Of a stretch of 7,031 nucleotides of DNA, positions 5,895 to 7,031 are shown one piece after another. Each line of letters starts with the position of its first letter. Within the stretch, counting starts at the first letter, position 1. The notes below the pieces were generated by a model. The model was not told the DNA's origin, ran no database searches, and saw only the letters and a list, made by a program, of their open reading frames with translations. This stretch comes from Desulfobacterales bacterium (GTDB lineage: Bacteria > Desulfobacterota > Desulfobacteria > Desulfobacterales > Desulfobacteraceae): the NCBI GenBank assembly GCA_022361095.1, contig JAKSBO010000736.1:1-7031 (forward strand), read 5' to 3'. A program made the position numbers and the translations under genes.

Positions 5895-6898
5895 AAGCCA
5901 ATGCAAAATCATGGGGCCTGTTCTCCTTGGGCCTGTTCGTGCTTCTGGTGTTCACCGCAGGCCTCTCTTTATCCGTGGGCAGTGCCGATATCCGGTTGTT
6001 CGACATCCCGGGAATCATTGCCGCAGGGCCGGGCAGCGCCGAATACGGCATCCTCATGGGCATCCGGCTGCCGCGAACCCTGCTCGGCATTGCCATGGGC
6101 GGTGCATTGAGCCTTGCAGGCACCCTGCTCCAGGGCATGTTTAAAAATCCCCTGGTGGAGCCTTATACCCTGGGGATTTCCGGCGGTGCGTCCCTGGGCA
6201 TCTGCATCAATATTTTATTCAAGCTCTACGCGGTCATCGGCATTATTGCCTATCCCTTATCCGGGTTTGCCGGGGCAAGCCTGGTTATTTTTCTGGTATA
6301 CGGGCTGAACCGAAGCACCCGGCATATCCGTTCCAACCGGATGCTGCTTACCGGGGTCATGATCTCCTATGTGGCCTCCTCGCTTGTCATGCTGCTCATG
6401 GCCCTGGCCGGGACCGACGATCTTCAGACCATTGTGCTGTGGATCATGGGGTCATTGGACGAACCGGACATGACCCTGATCCGCATGGCCCTGATGGGGT
6501 CTTTTGCCGGCCTTGTTCTCTCCTATTTTTTTTGTTTTGACCTCAATGCCCTAGCCCTGGGCGAAGAAGAGGCCGCAAATCTCGGGATAAATACGGCCCG
6601 GGCCAGGAAAGGCATTTTTTTTATTGCATCGTTTCTCACCGGCCTCTCCGTATCCATGGCAGGGGTGATCATGTTTGTGGGGCTGATTGTTCCCCACTTC
6701 ATGCGCCTGGTCACAGGACCGGACCACAGGATACTTTTAATTGCCTCCTACTTGGGCGGCGGGGTCTTCCTGCTGATATGCGATGTGATCGCCCGGACCG
6801 TGATTGCCCCACTGGAACTGCCCGCGGGTGTAATCACCGGCATCATTGGCGGCGTGGTATTCATCTGGGCCATTTCCAGGAAAAAGGAAGACCTATGA
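5891..6898 (+). CDS. btuC: Cobalamin/corrinoid ABC transporter permease BtuC (FecCD family)
   Basis: This is a 335-residue inner-membrane permease of the FecCD/BtuC family, which works as a homodimer with about ten transmembrane helices per subunit. Hydrophobic segments alternate along the whole length. Family signatures are RLPRTLLGIAMGGALSLAG (59-77), QGMFKNPLVEPYTLGISGGA (81-100), the coupling-region motif LALGEEEAANLGI (221-233), and FVGLIVPHFMRL with GPDHR (262-280). The C-terminal ELPAGVITGIIGG is also typical. Length is normal. The start is TTG 5891, overlapping the btuF stop (TTGA), with GGGAG at 5881-5885. No alternative start precedes the first helix, as the next Met is residue 56. 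FecCD permeases also serve siderophores and heme, so the B12 assignment rests on the CbiZ fusion and the BtuF neighbour. Confidence 0.9.
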   Translation: MKANAKSWGLFSLGLFVLLVFTAGLSLSVGSADIRLFDIPGIIAAGPGSAEYGILMGIRLPRTLLGIAMGGALSLAGTLLQGMFKNPLVEPYTLGISGGASLGICINILFKLYAVIGIIAYPLSGFAGASLVIFLVYGLNRSTRHIRSNRMLLTGVMISYVASSLVMLLMALAGTDDLQTIVLWIMGSLDEPDMTLIRMALMGSFAGLVLSYFFCFDLNALALGEEEAANLGINTARARKGIFFIASFLTGLSVSMAGVIMFVGLIVPHFMRLVTGPDHRILLIASYLGGGVFLLICDVIARTVIAPLELPAGVITGIIGGVVFIWAISRKKEDL

Positions 6899-7031
6899 CA
6901 CCATCTCCGTTGGTGAGAATTGAGGATATCACCCTGGGCTTTGGCCGGCGTCAGGTGTTGTCAAATATCAGTTTTGATGTGCCGGCAGGCCGGATTGTTT
7001 CCATTATTGGGCCCAACGGCGCAGGAAAAAC
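6895..7031 (+). CDS. btuD: ABC transporter ATP-binding protein BtuD, 3' partial
   Basis: The first 45 complete codons of an ABC ATPase are visible. The chain begins MTPSPLVRIEDITLGFGRRQ, then VLSNISFDVPAGRIVSIIGP. Walker A (GPNGAGKT) is reached at the window edge; the last codon is only AC, but any third base gives Thr. The ATG overlaps the permease stop (ATGA), and AAGGAAG at 6884-6890 is the ribosome binding site. It would energise corrinoid import with BtuC. The signature motif and Walker B lie beyond the window, so the specific BtuD name relies on operon context. Confidence 0.88.
   Translation, partial: MTPSPLVRIEDITLGFGRRQVLSNISFDVPAGRIVSIIGPNGAGK

Overview
The window looks like a chromosomal segment of an anaerobic Gram-negative bacterium. 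The general style of the flanking genes (GC-rich coding, a butyryl-CoA-type acyl-CoA dehydrogenase, a corrinoid transport operon with a CbiZ domain) fits a sulfate reducer of the Desulfobacterota, perhaps the Desulfobacteraceae. That placement is an inference from gene content, not from a marker gene.

Layout: (1) positions 1-848 are the 3' part of an acyl-CoA dehydrogenase gene. (2) Positions 849-1170 form a non-coding or decayed stretch. It holds a 20-codon ORF coupled to the dehydrogenase stop, a GC-rich palindromic element at 930-998, a sigma70-like promoter at 1078-1106, and a perfect 10-bp inverted repeat (1128-1137/1158-1167) that ends just before the next start codon. (3) Positions 1171-2843 are a two-gene module: a fused XRE-HTH + ImmA/IrrE zinc metallopeptidase and a DUF4411 PIN-like protein, overlapping by one base. 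It is visibly more AT-rich than its surroundings and resembles a mobile toxin-antitoxin or stress module. (4) From 2974 to the window end there is a tightly overlapping corrinoid (vitamin B12-type) uptake operon: an exported BtuF-like binding protein fused to a CbiZ adenosylcobinamide amidohydrolase domain, a second stand-alone BtuF, a BtuC permease, and the start of a BtuD ATPase that runs off the right edge.

How the genes work together: BtuF, BtuC and BtuD form a periplasmic-binding-protein ABC importer for cobamides or cobinamide. The fused protein joins corrinoid capture to an enzyme that removes the aminopropanol or nucleotide-loop side chain, giving cobyric acid for rebuilding a preferred cobamide. 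Its signal peptide implies that this normally cytoplasmic chemistry is done in the periplasm. That is the most interesting point in the window. By my own alignment from memory, the fused binding domain also lacks one of the two glutamates that BtuF uses to dock on BtuC, while the stand-alone BtuF keeps both. This suggests division of labour between the two. The HTH-ImmA/DUF4411 pair is unrelated to B12 and appears to have been inserted between the two metabolic operons.
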